From the NCBI RefSeq assembly GCF_015706575.1, contig NW_024037074.1, positions 20,263,334 through 20,327,333 of the forward strand: a stretch of DNA of 64,000 bases, given 5' to 3'. The notes below the pieces were generated by a model, which was not told the origin of the DNA, did not search any database, and saw only the letters and a program-made list of their open reading frames with translations. Below are positions 23,504 to 33,476 of the stretch, piece by piece (the stretch's first letter is position 1; each line of letters opens with the position of its first letter). A program made the position numbers and the translations under genes. Source of the DNA: Patiria miniata (Eukaryota; Echinodermata; Asteroidea; Valvatida; Asterinidae).

Positions 23504-24250
23504 TCATCTCTGAGCATCCAGGTACAAATTCATCAGTTGATATTGATGCCTGATGACAGCCAGTGCTTGGTCTTGCACGGCTGGGTCCAGATTCATCTCT
23601 GTGCAGGAGTTGAGGTTGATGATGGGCAGAGATGTGACCACGAAGGTTCCTGGATCTGGACTGACGAGGTGCTCCAAAGCCGCCCGCTTTTATAGCAATT
23701 TTGTCGTCCCTGGATCTCCCTCTGAACCAGAATTTTTTCGTTATATGATCGTTATATACAAGTATATGGTACAATGTATATGTTCGTTTAATATGCGGTA
23801 TTACATCGTGGTAATGCGGTATATCATCGGATAAAGTGACATCAAAGTCGGTGCGTCCGTTTTTTGATCGGCATTACAATGGTGTGGGTTCGGAATGAAC
23901 TCTGAATACATACGGTTATCGATCGGAATCGGAGGCCTGTTCCGTACTCTTCCATACCTATTCCGCATTGCAACGAATGGCAACTAATGAGTACAGTGTG
24001 TATTCCGTGCATTCCGTGCATATTCCGTGTGTAAACCGGATACTGTCCGTATTGAGGTTGCCGCGACAATTCGGAGAAATTATTAAACAGGTTCAATAAT
24101 TTCTCCGAGTTCCTCAGTGCATCACCGAACGTACACGAGTATATAGCGTTGGAAAACCTAGGAAAACCAAGGGAAATCCGTTTGAGTTCAGTTCAAACCG
24201 ATTAAACACCCGAATCCACAATGTTTTACTCGGAACATGAACGGAGTGAC

Positions 24251-24276
24251 GATTCGGACAAGTGTGACAGGGGCTT
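24251..24276 (-). repeat. Harbinger right TIR
   Basis: Reverse complement of 21033-21058 without a mismatch. Confidence 0.95.
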
Positions 24277-24289
24277 CAATGGTCGCGAC

Positions 24290-25150
24290 ACGTTATAGTA
24301 TAGTATATTATGTCGTATTTCTGACCTTTGCATTTTTTTTTGCTAAAGAAGGAATTTTTGTCATTTTTGGATAGAGTTTACCTTCCTCAGCCAGAAATCC
24401 ATTGGTAACATATTTTTCCATCTACCATGTGGCGGCCATCTTGGATTTCAAAATGGCGTCCATTTCTGACCTAATTTGTATCATAACTTCGGACCTGACT
24501 GTCACATGAAGTCCATTTTGGTGGCAAACCCCATGTTTTTGATACCAAGGAACCCATGTAAATCATTGTTGATGGGGTACTCCCAATGGATGGCAGCCAT
24601 CTTGGATATTTCAAAATGGCCGCCATTTAGTACCTAATTTGTATCATAACTTCGGACCTGACTGTCACATGAAGTCCATTTTGGTGGCAAACCCCATGTT
24701 TTTGATACCAAGGAATCCAAGTAAATCATTGTTGATGGGGTACTCCCAATGGATGGCAGCCATCTTGGATATTTCAAAATGGCCGCCATTTCGGACATAA
24801 TTTGTATCATAACTTCGGACCTGATTGTCATATGAAGTCCATTCGCGGCAAACCCTATGTTTTCGATAGCAAGGAACCCAAGTAAATCAAATTTGACGGG
24901 GTAGTCCCAATGGATGGCAGCCATCTTGGACACTTAAAAATAACCGCCATCTTGGATTTCATTTTAATAATAACTTACGTTGCACCTGAACGTTCGTATG
25001 AAGTCCATTTTGGTGGCAAACCCCATTAATTTGATACCAAGGAATCTAAAGAATACATTATTGATGAGGTATCCCCGATGGATGGCAGCCATCTTGGATA
25101 TTTCAGAACGAGCGCCATTTTGTAGTTCAGTTTTTAAAGGGTCTCTATAG
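24290..25150 (-). repeat. Family B ~163-bp tandem repeat, copy 1
   Basis: Four to five units spaced 163, 161 and 168 bp (landmark TGGCAGCCATCTTGGA at 24591, 24754, 24915 and 25083). A unique terminal segment at 24300-24440 is the reverse complement of 32540-32660, marking one element end. Each unit holds one or two YY1-like words (CCAAGATGGC, GGCCGCCAT). No coding potential. Confidence 0.85.
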
Positions 25151-26564
25151 CACGGTGACAAGTGTTGACCATTCCTGGACTGGATTGTTAATTATTGGCA
25201 ATAGTAGAGAGGCATAGTGACAGAATTGTGCACTTTGTGGTTAATTACTTGGCATGTCACGTTTTCATGCCTTGACGATAATTTTTGAGAAATGGAGGCA
25301 TTTCATATCTGACCCCTGGTGACCTTTGTGAAGGGTCAATGAAGGGGAAGAATGTAGAATCGACATGCCACTTCAGCGGTTGTGTACATAGTCTATGGAG
25401 AGTCAAGAAAGTTTTTAAAGTATTTTCTTAACAAAATTGGAAATGATATATTATGAAAAAAATTGATGTCAAGATGCAACATCTTTTCCTAATGAACTTT
25501 GTATACCCTAATTGCCGCTATTTATATAATCTTCCAAATGCCACTTTTCATTACTTCTATAGTGTGTAATGATTCAGACCCAAAGACAATTTTGTCATGA
25601 CTTCTGATCTCCATTTTCCTGCTTTAAGAATATAAGAGGTACATTGGAAAAGCATCACACTCTGTAAAAAGGTTAAAAATGTGGTTACTTAGGTCCATCT
25701 GGATTTAACAGAGTGTAATAAGAACACAATAATGAATACTGCTTGACATTTGTATATATATATATTCCATTGCATTCCAATTGGGGCATGTTGAGTCTGC
25801 CATTAATTAAAAAAGAAAAGAAAATTGAGTTCAGCGGTCACCTCAAAATTGTTTGTGCATGGGGTCTGAATTCAATACATGACTATGGAATAAATATGAT
25901 AGATATCGACAAAAAAGGTATACAAAGTTCGTTGACCTCTCCAAGGTATCAGACGTCAGATATGATGCCCTCACATCATGAAAAAAGTGGCATGTACCCG
26001 AGATAATTTCATAAATATCTAAAGATAGGTCATGACCTCTCGAAAGGTAACCAGAGGTTAAATATGAATTGTCTTACATGTATATATGAATATTTTCTTT
26101 AAATAGCATAAAATTTAGACTTAGATCGTGAAAAAGTTGGGGTTTAAATAGTAAACCTTACAAATGGCTATAAATAAGGTTTACGAAGGTTATTGGACTT
26201 TCAAAGGTCACTGAAGGTCAGACATGAGTTGTTCCCAAATCTGATCATTAATTGCATTGCATGAAGACCTATGACGTAGACTTGGGACATAGTAAAGTGA
26301 AGCTTTGAAGAATAATTGTTAAAGGTTATTGACTCTCAAAGGTCACCAGAAGTCAAATATGAAATGCCTCTTATATTTAAACAAGTCAGGTGTGTTTACA
26401 AACACAAATGCCCCGCAACCGTGACTGTTCCCATGACATAACACCACTCTTTTAACATCAACTTACATGTACCTTGGCCACATGGAATGTTCATTGACAG
26501 CATTAGTGTCTTCTGTAGGTTTTATATGAATTAATCCCTAATCCCTATGATCTCAGAATAAATA
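25151..26564. repeat. Diverged AAGGTCA-containing repeats, otherwise unassigned
   Basis: Diverged units near 25934, 26034, 26200 and 26330 share TTGACTCTCAAAGGTCAC and CAGAAGTCAAATATGAA. They look like ancient relatives of the 145-bp array that follows. 25151-25930 shows no gene or clear repeat. Confidence 0.45.
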
Positions 26565-27300
26565 CAAGATTTCGATTGTTTTAGCCACTGTTACCTTGAC
26601 CCTTGACCTTTTGGCCCCAAATGCAAAAGGCTTCTTAGGATTACCAAGGACAATCCACAAACCAAATTTGAAGTTCATATGTAAAGTATTTCTCAAGTTA
26701 TCGCGCTGACAAAATTTCTATTGTTTCAGCCACTGTGACCTTGACCCTTGACCTTTCGGCCCCAAATGCAATAGGCTTCTTAGGATTACCAAGAACAATA
26801 CACAAACCAAATTTGAAATTCATATGTAAAGTATTTCTCAAGTTATCGCGCTGACAAAATTTCTTTTGTTTTAGCCACTGTGACCTTGACCCTTGACCTT
26901 TCGGCCCCAAATGCAATAGGCTTCTTAGGATTGCCAAGGACAATCCACAAACCAAATTTGAAGTTCATATGTAAAGTATATCTCAAGTTATCACGCTGAC
27001 AAAATTTCTTTTGTTTTAGCCACTGTGACCTTGACCCTTGACCTTTCGGCCCCAAATGCAAAAGGCTTCTCAGGATTGCCAAGGACAATCCACAAACCAA
27101 ATTTGAAGTTCATATGTAAAGTATTTCTCAAGTTATCGCGCTGACAAAATTTCTATTGTTTCAGCCACTGTGACCTTGACCCTTGACCTTTCGGCCCCAA
27201 ATGCAATAGGCCTCTTAGGATTACCAAGAACAATACACAGACCAAATTTGAAGTTCATATGTTAAGTATTTCTCAAGTTATCGTGCTGACAAGATTTGTC
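26565..27300 (+). repeat. Five exact-period 145-bp tandem units
   Basis: The landmark CCTTGACCCTTGACCTT recurs at 26594, 26739, 26884, 27029 and 27174, always 145 bp apart. Each unit continues CGGCCCCAAATGCAATAGG, CTTCTTAGGATTACCAAG and TCAAGTTATCGCGCTGAC. Four of the five units contain TGACCTTGA, the NR5A/ERR extended half-site in reverse. The spacer-free tandem layout excludes a CRISPR array. Confidence 0.92.
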
Positions 27301-27402
27301 CGGACACACACACCCACCCACCCACCCACCCACCCACCCACCCACCCACGGAAGGACAAGGCGGAAACAGTATGCCCCTTCGGCTTCGCCGCGGGGCATA
27401 AA
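27301..27402 (+). repeat. Tail of the 145-bp element: (ACCC)n and terminal hairpin
   Basis: Follows the last unit with GTCCGGACACACACACCCACCC, a run of about ten CCCA units, then a stem-loop ATGCCCC-TTCGGCTTCGCCGC-GGGGCAT at about 27373-27400. Array plus tail look like one mobile unit ending at the hairpin. Confidence 0.7.
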
Positions 27403-28540
27403 AATGTTATTCAAGGCATGAAAAACCAACATGCGTAGTTTAATTCATAATTGTATCACAGATTGCACAATTCTTGGTATTATTGGGGCTATGCCGCTCC
27501 ACTACAAGTATGTGTGAATGCTGTCTATAGTTAGTAATTAGTAAGTCCACTTCAGGTTGTTTGTATGCCTGGGTTTCTTTTTGTTCGTAAGTGGCTCTCT
27601 GCATCAACTGCATCACATGCCCAGACAACCCTGGTCCTGTCGTGGCTAGGCTAGATATGAAAGCAGAGTCACAACTTTTGGTGACTCTACTCGACTCAAG
27701 GGTAAATGACTGGACTCAAGTCACGGCGAGCAAATGAATCGACTCGACTCGAGTCCTCATCAGAAGACTCGAATCGACTCAAGCGAAGGATAATTAGGCT
27801 CGAGTCTCAAAAATAAAAGCAAAAGTTTGCGAAAAATAATTGCAATGACGTACAGTGCAACATTTATGTTCATGCCGCTTTGCGAATACAGTTACAGCGG
27901 CCGCTTGTAATGTCCACGTGTCACAGACTCCCATACCACATCATATCATCATTATGGAACGCACAAAATACTATCAATGGATTTTTTTCCAATTTGTTGT
28001 TTCATCATTGGCTTTGGGCGGTTTCTTATGAAGTTCTTGGATTCAAACGCCGGCTAAATTGATGCCCTCCTTTTAAAAAATAAACAGAAACATACCGACT
28101 TTTTAAATAATCAGAAATAGTTTTGTATATTGCAATTTGGTTTTGATGTCAGCGTATCAGCGAAATAAAATCAAGACCCGAAGCCAAACCAGATAGCCTT
28201 GATAAGATCGAAGTTTCACTTCTTGTTAACTGTTAGTGATACTAATGACTTTCCCTCTTGTCTCTGTTATGTGGTTTTCAAATATTCATAACTCGAATTG
28301 ACTCGAGGTAAGTATTTGACTCAATTTCAGTGCTATCAGGTGCCTGGGAAAAACGGTTGAACACAGTGGTTTAGACCAAGTCTGCATGGGTTGCTTCTGA
28401 TCTGTACAGTCAGGTAACAGTCAGTCCAATCATATCCAGCAGTCATTATTATCGTGCTGTTGATCATAATGAGGTAATAACACTCCAAGTATTGTTCCAA
28501 GTGGTTTGAAACATTCTTCCCAGAGAAACCTGCCTTCCAT
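27403..28540. other. No gene; CTCGA/GACTC word cluster
   Basis: Between 27680 and 27800 the words GACTC and TCGAGTC recur in both orientations (CGACTCGACTCGAGTC), with a second small cluster near 28295-28325. The rest shows no recognisable feature. Confidence 0.45.
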
Positions 28541-28935
28541 CAGGGTAACAATGTGTAGATTCCTTGGTATCAAATTTATGGGGTGTGCCACCACAATATC
28601 CAAGATGGCTGCCATCCATTGGGAGTACTCCGTCAACAATGATTTACTTGGGTTCCTAGGTATCAAAAATATGACGTTTGCCACCAAAATGGACTTCATA
28701 CCACATTCAGGTGCAACGTTATTATTTGAATGAAACCCTAGATGGCGGCCATTTTGAAATATCCAAGATGGCTGCCATCCATTATGAGTATCCCATCAAC
28801 AATGATTTATGTGGGTTCCTTGGTATTAAAAACATAGGGTTTGCCACCAAAATGGACTTCATATGACAATCAGGTCCGAAGTTATGATACACATTAGGTT
28901 CGAAATGGCGACCATTTTGTACCTAATTTGTATCA
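28541..28935 (+). repeat. Family B repeat, copy 2 left part
   Basis: Units with ATCCAAGATGGCTGCCATCC, CAACAATGATTTAC and GCCACCAAAATGGACTTC in the orientation opposite to 24290-25150. Near 28915 the orientation flips (CCATTTTGTACCTAATTTG), and the Helitron is inserted in that flipped unit. Confidence 0.85.
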
Positions 28936-28949
28936 TCTATACTACAATC

Positions 28950-29187
28950 ACGAAAATGATTCGGGGGCGCTGCCATTTTCCCGACCGGTCTCCCGTCCCC
29001 ATCGCGCCCGTTGGCTGCGGGGGATGGGGAGCGGGGCCCGGCTATTTCCCACCCTATTTCCCATAATTCCCTTCCCCATTGAGCCGGCCGCGCCGGCCAT
29101 CTTGCGTATGGCCAAGTACGTTCGTTATGAGAGCATGCAGCGTATGGGCCGGATAATTGACGTGCCACGTATACGTTCGTTATGAGC
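28950..29187 (+). promoter_or_regulatory. GC-rich, CpG-dense leader ahead of the cargo exon
   Basis: CG-rich stretch (GGGGGCGCTGCCATTTTCCC, GGCCGCGCCGGCCATCTTGC) with YY1-like GCCATTTT/GCCATCTTG words, then two or more copies of GGATAATTGACGTGCCACGT. It resembles a captured host promoter or CpG island. No TATA box was seen. Nearly the same sequence is at 59286-59540. Confidence 0.45.
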
Positions 29188-29281
29188 ATGCAGCGCATGC
29201 AACTTGCCACACATTTCTTCAGCACAGCGTTGTTGACATGGTTGATGTATCTGTTCCTTGCTCCAGTTTTCTCTTTGAACG
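29188..29281 (+). CDS. Captured exon: putative signal peptide with splice donor
   Basis: From ATG 29188 the reading is MQRMQLATHF, then a hydrophobic FSTALLTWLMYLFLAPVFS, then LN with one base left over at the donor G|GTAAGT (29282). A short N-region, a hydrophobic core and small residues near a possible cleavage site are signal-peptide features. No matching second exon was found in this copy; the candidate at 60581 in the other copy is deleted here. Origin gene unknown. Confidence 0.45.
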
Positions 29282-30392
29282 GTAAGTCTCATTTATGATA
29301 TATATTGTTGTTTGTGAAAAGTGGTATTCTTTCGAACGCCACTGGCAATGAGAAGCATTGTTGTTTGTGAAAAGTGTGAGTTTGTGAGTGTCCAATGATG
29401 GCGTAGTCTGGTGGTAGTACGGGGAGGGTTGTACGAATGTACGTACGGGGGGAGGCCTCGGACATCGAGAGTTTGGCCGTGGGTTTACTTAGCTAGGCTT
29501 AATGTGGCCAATTTACTGCATGACCTCCGTAAATACAGGCCTCACTTGGAACATGTACCCGAACATGTTTGTAGAACTTTGCCAACTTTTGATTTTACAA
29601 TTGGGCTTTGTTTGTAGTTTGTTTTTGGATTTTGCTTAGTTTGTTTTAGGCCTAGGCCTATAGGCCTACTAGCTAGAAAAAAAAGGCTGCATTTGTAAAT
29701 AGGCCATGAAATGTACATTCATTCCATACAAATGATGCAAATTAAATCTTTGTGGTAATCTTAGAACACGGCAAATCATACTCAAAACTTCCTTTAAAGA
29801 AATGACTTTCATACTCATAGGCAAAACAAAATTAATTTACTGCAAATCAAAGACCAATAACCAACTTAATAAAGAAACCCTCAAATCAAAATTAAAGACG
29901 TGATCAAGTTCAAACCTCAGGCCAAAAACCAAAAAATACAGGCGAAGACTAAAACCTGAAACCAACACAGTTAGAATAGTGGATCTTAGAGAATACACTC
30001 TGGCAGAAAATCAAATGACTCGACAACAGACATGAACCCAAGCAGGATAAAGAGGAAAGTAATACATTGATGACTGTTCAGTGTCTCTGCTGTTCTGCTG
30101 AGATAAAATCATATTTTATTTTTAGAAGTCATGAAAAAAATCACTCTTTTCTGCTGTTTTATGTCCATCCTTTTTTAAAAATTATATTCTTGGCTTAGTT
30201 GTACCCAGGAGTAATGATGGAATGCTTACCCGATAATTACTGGCCAAGCAGACTGTGTCGATCCTGGCAAACTTATTTGATAACAAAACAATGTCTTTGA
30301 TTACCAAATTACATAATCACTCTTAAGATTTCACAACAAAATATTCATGATCGCATACCCCTCCATTTCTCATGAGTTTTCACCAACACTCA

Positions 30393-30686
30393 TTAAAAAA
30401 ATGTTGTCCTGTAACTTACAATGCCACTGTCATTATTTATGATTACAGCTTTTAACACAAAAAACTGCAATTGCATAATAACCTTTGGCCGTCTTGCTTG
30501 AAAGTCTTTCATAGAATGTTTGTGCCTATGGTTAACAAGCCTGGACCGACGTCCCTTGCGAAAATTGCTCCGAAAACTGACTACAATTATATCCCCGGAG
30601 TTTTGTCGAAGTACTACCCTGTACAGTAATGAATGCAAATACATTATTACTAAAAAAAATTCGTGTATACCTGATTTCATTTTCAC
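30393..30686 (-). other. 97-aa ORF shared by both Helitron copies
   Basis: Open in both copies (partner 61060-61353) with mostly substitution differences. No recognised domain. The Helitron copies are too similar for shared openness to imply selection. Confidence 0.25.
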
Positions 30687-30956
30687 AGTTTTATAATAAA
30701 TACATTTAACATGTGGTGCTTGACATAATTATGAAGTGCTCCAATATGTCCTTTCTTTTAGTTTTACTCTCTTCTGCAAATAAACGTGTTACAATACTTT
30801 GCTGTACAACCCCATCACCATAATAAAAACACCAACTGCTATAATGACATTAACTTCTACTTTAATAAGAAACACCCCCTTCACCATAACAAATATAAAT
30901 TGTTGCCCACTTCCCCGGAAATATAAGTGACCATTCACAGGTGTAACATAAATAGG

Positions 30957-31178
30957 CATGGGCGTCGCGAAGGGGGGGGGGGGGCACTCCATAAAAGCAA
31001 AAAAAAAAAGGGGGGGCGTGAAGTCATAGTGGTGTGAATTTAATGGGTTGGGGGGGGGGCGCAAAATGTCCCTGCCCCCCTCTGAAACTGATAAATCGAG
31101 AATGTGTTGAGAAAAACAGGCATTTTTTGGGCAAAAATATGTTTTGCCCCCTCTAGAAAAAATCCTGGCGACGCCCAC
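30957..31178 (+). mobile_element. hAT MITE, CATGGGCGTCGC family, in Helitron 1
   Basis: Ends CATGGGCGTCGCGAAGG and CCTGGCGACGCCCA. The interior is G-run/C-run rich with AACTGATAAATCGAGAATG. Present at the same place in Helitron 2, so it predates their split. Best-preserved member: 49222-49502. Confidence 0.8.
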
Positions 31179-31943
31179 ACAATATTCAACCCCCACCCCC
31201 ACTGGCTGCCCCCTCCTCTCCTCTGTAGTGAGAACGATGGATACGACGTTGTATAGGCCAAGATCAAACCGCGTTTCATCTAAATTACCTATTTGTACAG
31301 TTGGTGTATACGTCCTTAATGGTTTGGCACCTTGAAAATTCAATGTTCAAATTGACTGGACAATATTCCTGCACAACATTATTTATGAGCTTTATATAAT
31401 GAGACATCGCATGAGACAATCGGTCGGCAATAAATACTTAATTTCATTCAACTGTTGACAGCAAGACCTTCCTAATTGGCGCGCAATTTAAAACAACATT
31501 TAAACGGTATGAATCCCAGCACAAACATAAACCCCACAATATCAACAATTTCAATGTCACCATCTCCCCTCTATAACAAAAACCATTTCTCCCCATCCCT
31601 GGAAATATTTCTCCCCATCCCCGGAAATATTGGTGACACGGTTGACGGGTTTTACGGAAATTGGGCGTTCCAACTAGCACCCTTCACCCTAGCTAGCCCC
31701 TTCCCCTATATTGACAATATGTCCTGGACCCTCGCACAATCTCCGCAGGAAATGTTATGTGCGCGCACGTTGCTAAACGCAAATACAACTTAGGCGAGAC
31801 TAATGGCGAGTCCAAATAGGCTCGCGTGCAGCAGAGGGTCAGATTCTTTATTTGACTTAACAGTTGTTTGGAGTTATTGGAGTTTAAATTATCGAGATTT
31901 CATTGTATACAGTCATTATTACGAAACAGTCAACTCCACCCAT

Positions 31944-31979
31944 CTAGCGGGTGCCGCGCGAAGCGCGGCATCCCGCTAG
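31944..31979 (+). other. Helitron 3'-terminal hairpin
   Basis: CTAGCGGG, TGCCGCGC, loop GAA, GCGCGGCA, then TCCCGCTAG forms a near-perfect stem that ends on the terminal CTAG. Such a hairpin just before CTRR is diagnostic of Helitron 3' ends. Confidence 0.88.
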
Positions 31980-32670
31980 TAACTTCATTATGATACAAAT
32001 TAGGTACTAAATGGCGGCCATTTTGGAATATCCAAGATGGCTGCCATCCATTGGGAGTACCCCATCAACAATGATTTACTTGGATTCCTTGGTATCAAAA
32101 ACATGGGGTTTGCCACCAAAATGGACTTCATATGACAATCAGGTCCGAAGTTATGATACAAATTAGGTACTAAATGGCGGCCATTTTGAAATATCCAAGA
32201 TGGCTGCCATCCATTGGGAGTACCTCATCAACAATGATTTACTTGGGTTCCTTTGCATCAAAAACATGGGGTTTGCCACCAAAATGGACTTCATATGACA
32301 ATCAGGTCCGAAGTTATGATACAAATTACATGTAGGTACTAAATGGTGGCCATTTTGAAATATCCAAGATGGCTGCCATCCATTTGGATTATCCCATCAA
32401 CAATGATTTATGCAGGTTCCTTGGTATTAAAAACATAGGGTGTGCCATAAAAATGGACTTCATATGACAATCAGGTCCGAAGTTATGATACACATTAGGT
32501 TCGTAATGGCGGCCATTTTGAAATCCAAGATGGCCCCACATGGTAGATGGAAAAAAATGTTACCAATGGATTTCTGGCTTAGGAAGGTAAACTCTATCCA
32601 AATATGACAAAAATTCCTTCTTTAGCAAAAAAAAATGCAAAAGTACATAACAGCCTATACTATTAGGGAA
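31980..32670 (+). repeat. Family B repeat, copy 2 right part
   Basis: Three to four units with CCAAGATGGCTGCCATCC, then a unique end segment (CCACATGGTAGATGG to GCAAAAAAAAATGC) that is the inverted match of 24300-24440. This shows copy 2 is one element split by the Helitron. Confidence 0.85.
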
Positions 32671-33196
32671 CATCAACAATACCCCCTTTTTTTTAAATGG
32701 CCGTCACACCCCCCAAAAAAGGGGCTTTTGTGGTGGCTCAATCTGGAAAACACTTACAATCAATAATTAGCCCTATATCTTTGTGAAGTTTCCTTCTTTG
32801 ATGTTAGTGGGAACAACCCTTTTCACTGCGGGCATGATGAGCCCTCCCCCCCCCCCCCTTTATAAAGGCTGACACGTCCCAAAAAGAATTAATTTGCGAC
32901 GGCTCCATATCTAAAACATGAATATAAACATCTGTGCCATCCAAGTTTCACGCTTTTATGAAAAATGCCCAATTTTCTCACATATCCACTGGCCTAAAGT
33001 GCGTCAACAAGTGTCAAATGGCATCAACAGCGGTAGCGTTCGTCAAACCAGCATCAACAAATTATAGGTTTTTGAACATCGGAAGTAGATTTAGGCCTAT
33101 ATGGTAGAAATAGCGAAAAGGAACATCTTCAGCATACATGTACAAATTAAAGTTAAAATCAGTTCAAGAGGTTTTTTTTAACGCAAAAAATTCAAG
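32671..33196. other. No gene recognised
   Basis: Contains C-runs (about 32847-32861) and no believable ORF or element end. Confidence 0.4.
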
Positions 33197-33282
33197 TTTG
33201 TCAGTTTAGTGTTGGCCACCATATCTTGTTCACGTGAAGCTGAGATCAAAACAAGATGGCGGCCAATACTAAATTGACAAAT
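33197..33282. repeat. 86-bp hairpin
   Basis: TTTGTCAGTTTAGTGTTGGC and GGCCAATACTAAATTGACAAA are inverted around a short loop. The arms contain ACAAGATGGCGGCC, a YY1-like word. Foldback fragment. Confidence 0.7.
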
Positions 33283-33369
33283 TAGTCGTAGTTTTCGCGT
33301 TGGAAAATAACAACAACTTTACAAGTACTGACAGCAAATATACGAGTGTGATCTTTTCGATTTTGGAAT

Positions 33370-33476
33370 TTAGATACGCAAACATGTGCAAATGAACCTG
33401 GAAATTACATAAAAAGTAGGCGTCCTAGAATAGAAAGGCTGGATCGCTATGAAGAGGGTGACTGTACTTTTAAAGC
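33370..33476 (+). repeat. Fragment of the TAGCCCC foldback family
   Basis: GATACGCAAACATGTGCAAA and GAAGAGGGTGA match the inner arm of the intact elements near 36230 and 42855-42950. It is interrupted by the next element at 33477. Confidence 0.6.

Larger units (their letters stand above)
21034..24275. mobile_element. Harbinger (PIF/Harbinger) DNA transposon, internally deleted
   Basis: A 26-bp perfect terminal inverted repeat, starting AAGCCCCTGTCACACTTG, spans 21033-21058 and 24251-24276. Flanks TTA (21031-21033) and TCA (24276-24278) fit a 3-bp TTA duplication with one change. The 3.24-kb interior carries the two genes that define the superfamily: a Myb/SANT-like protein on + and a HARBI1-type nuclease on -. 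It is clearly richer in G+C than its surroundings. The nuclease is frameshifted and both genes are cut at their meeting point, so the copy is dead but recent. Confidence 0.93.
28936..31979 (+). mobile_element. Non-autonomous Helitron, copy 1 (3044 bp)
   Basis: Begins TCTATACTACAATC after an A (28935) and ends in a strong hairpin followed by CTAG, then a T (31980): the TC...CTRR termini and A|T target of Helitrons. Uninterrupted family B units (near 24474 and 24645) read GTATCATAACTTC, which is the pre-insertion site, so insertion fell exactly between A and T with no duplication. No Rep/helicase gene is present. Cargo: a GC-rich leader, a signal-peptide-like exon, an old AATGTGGCCAATTTACTG foldback arm (about 29500-29690) and a hAT MITE. 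A second copy is at 59272-62598. Confidence 0.88.

Noticed and set aside
26565..27300. Regular repeats considered as a CRISPR array
   Set aside because: Units are 145 bp, directly adjacent with no unique spacers, in a eukaryotic repeat context.
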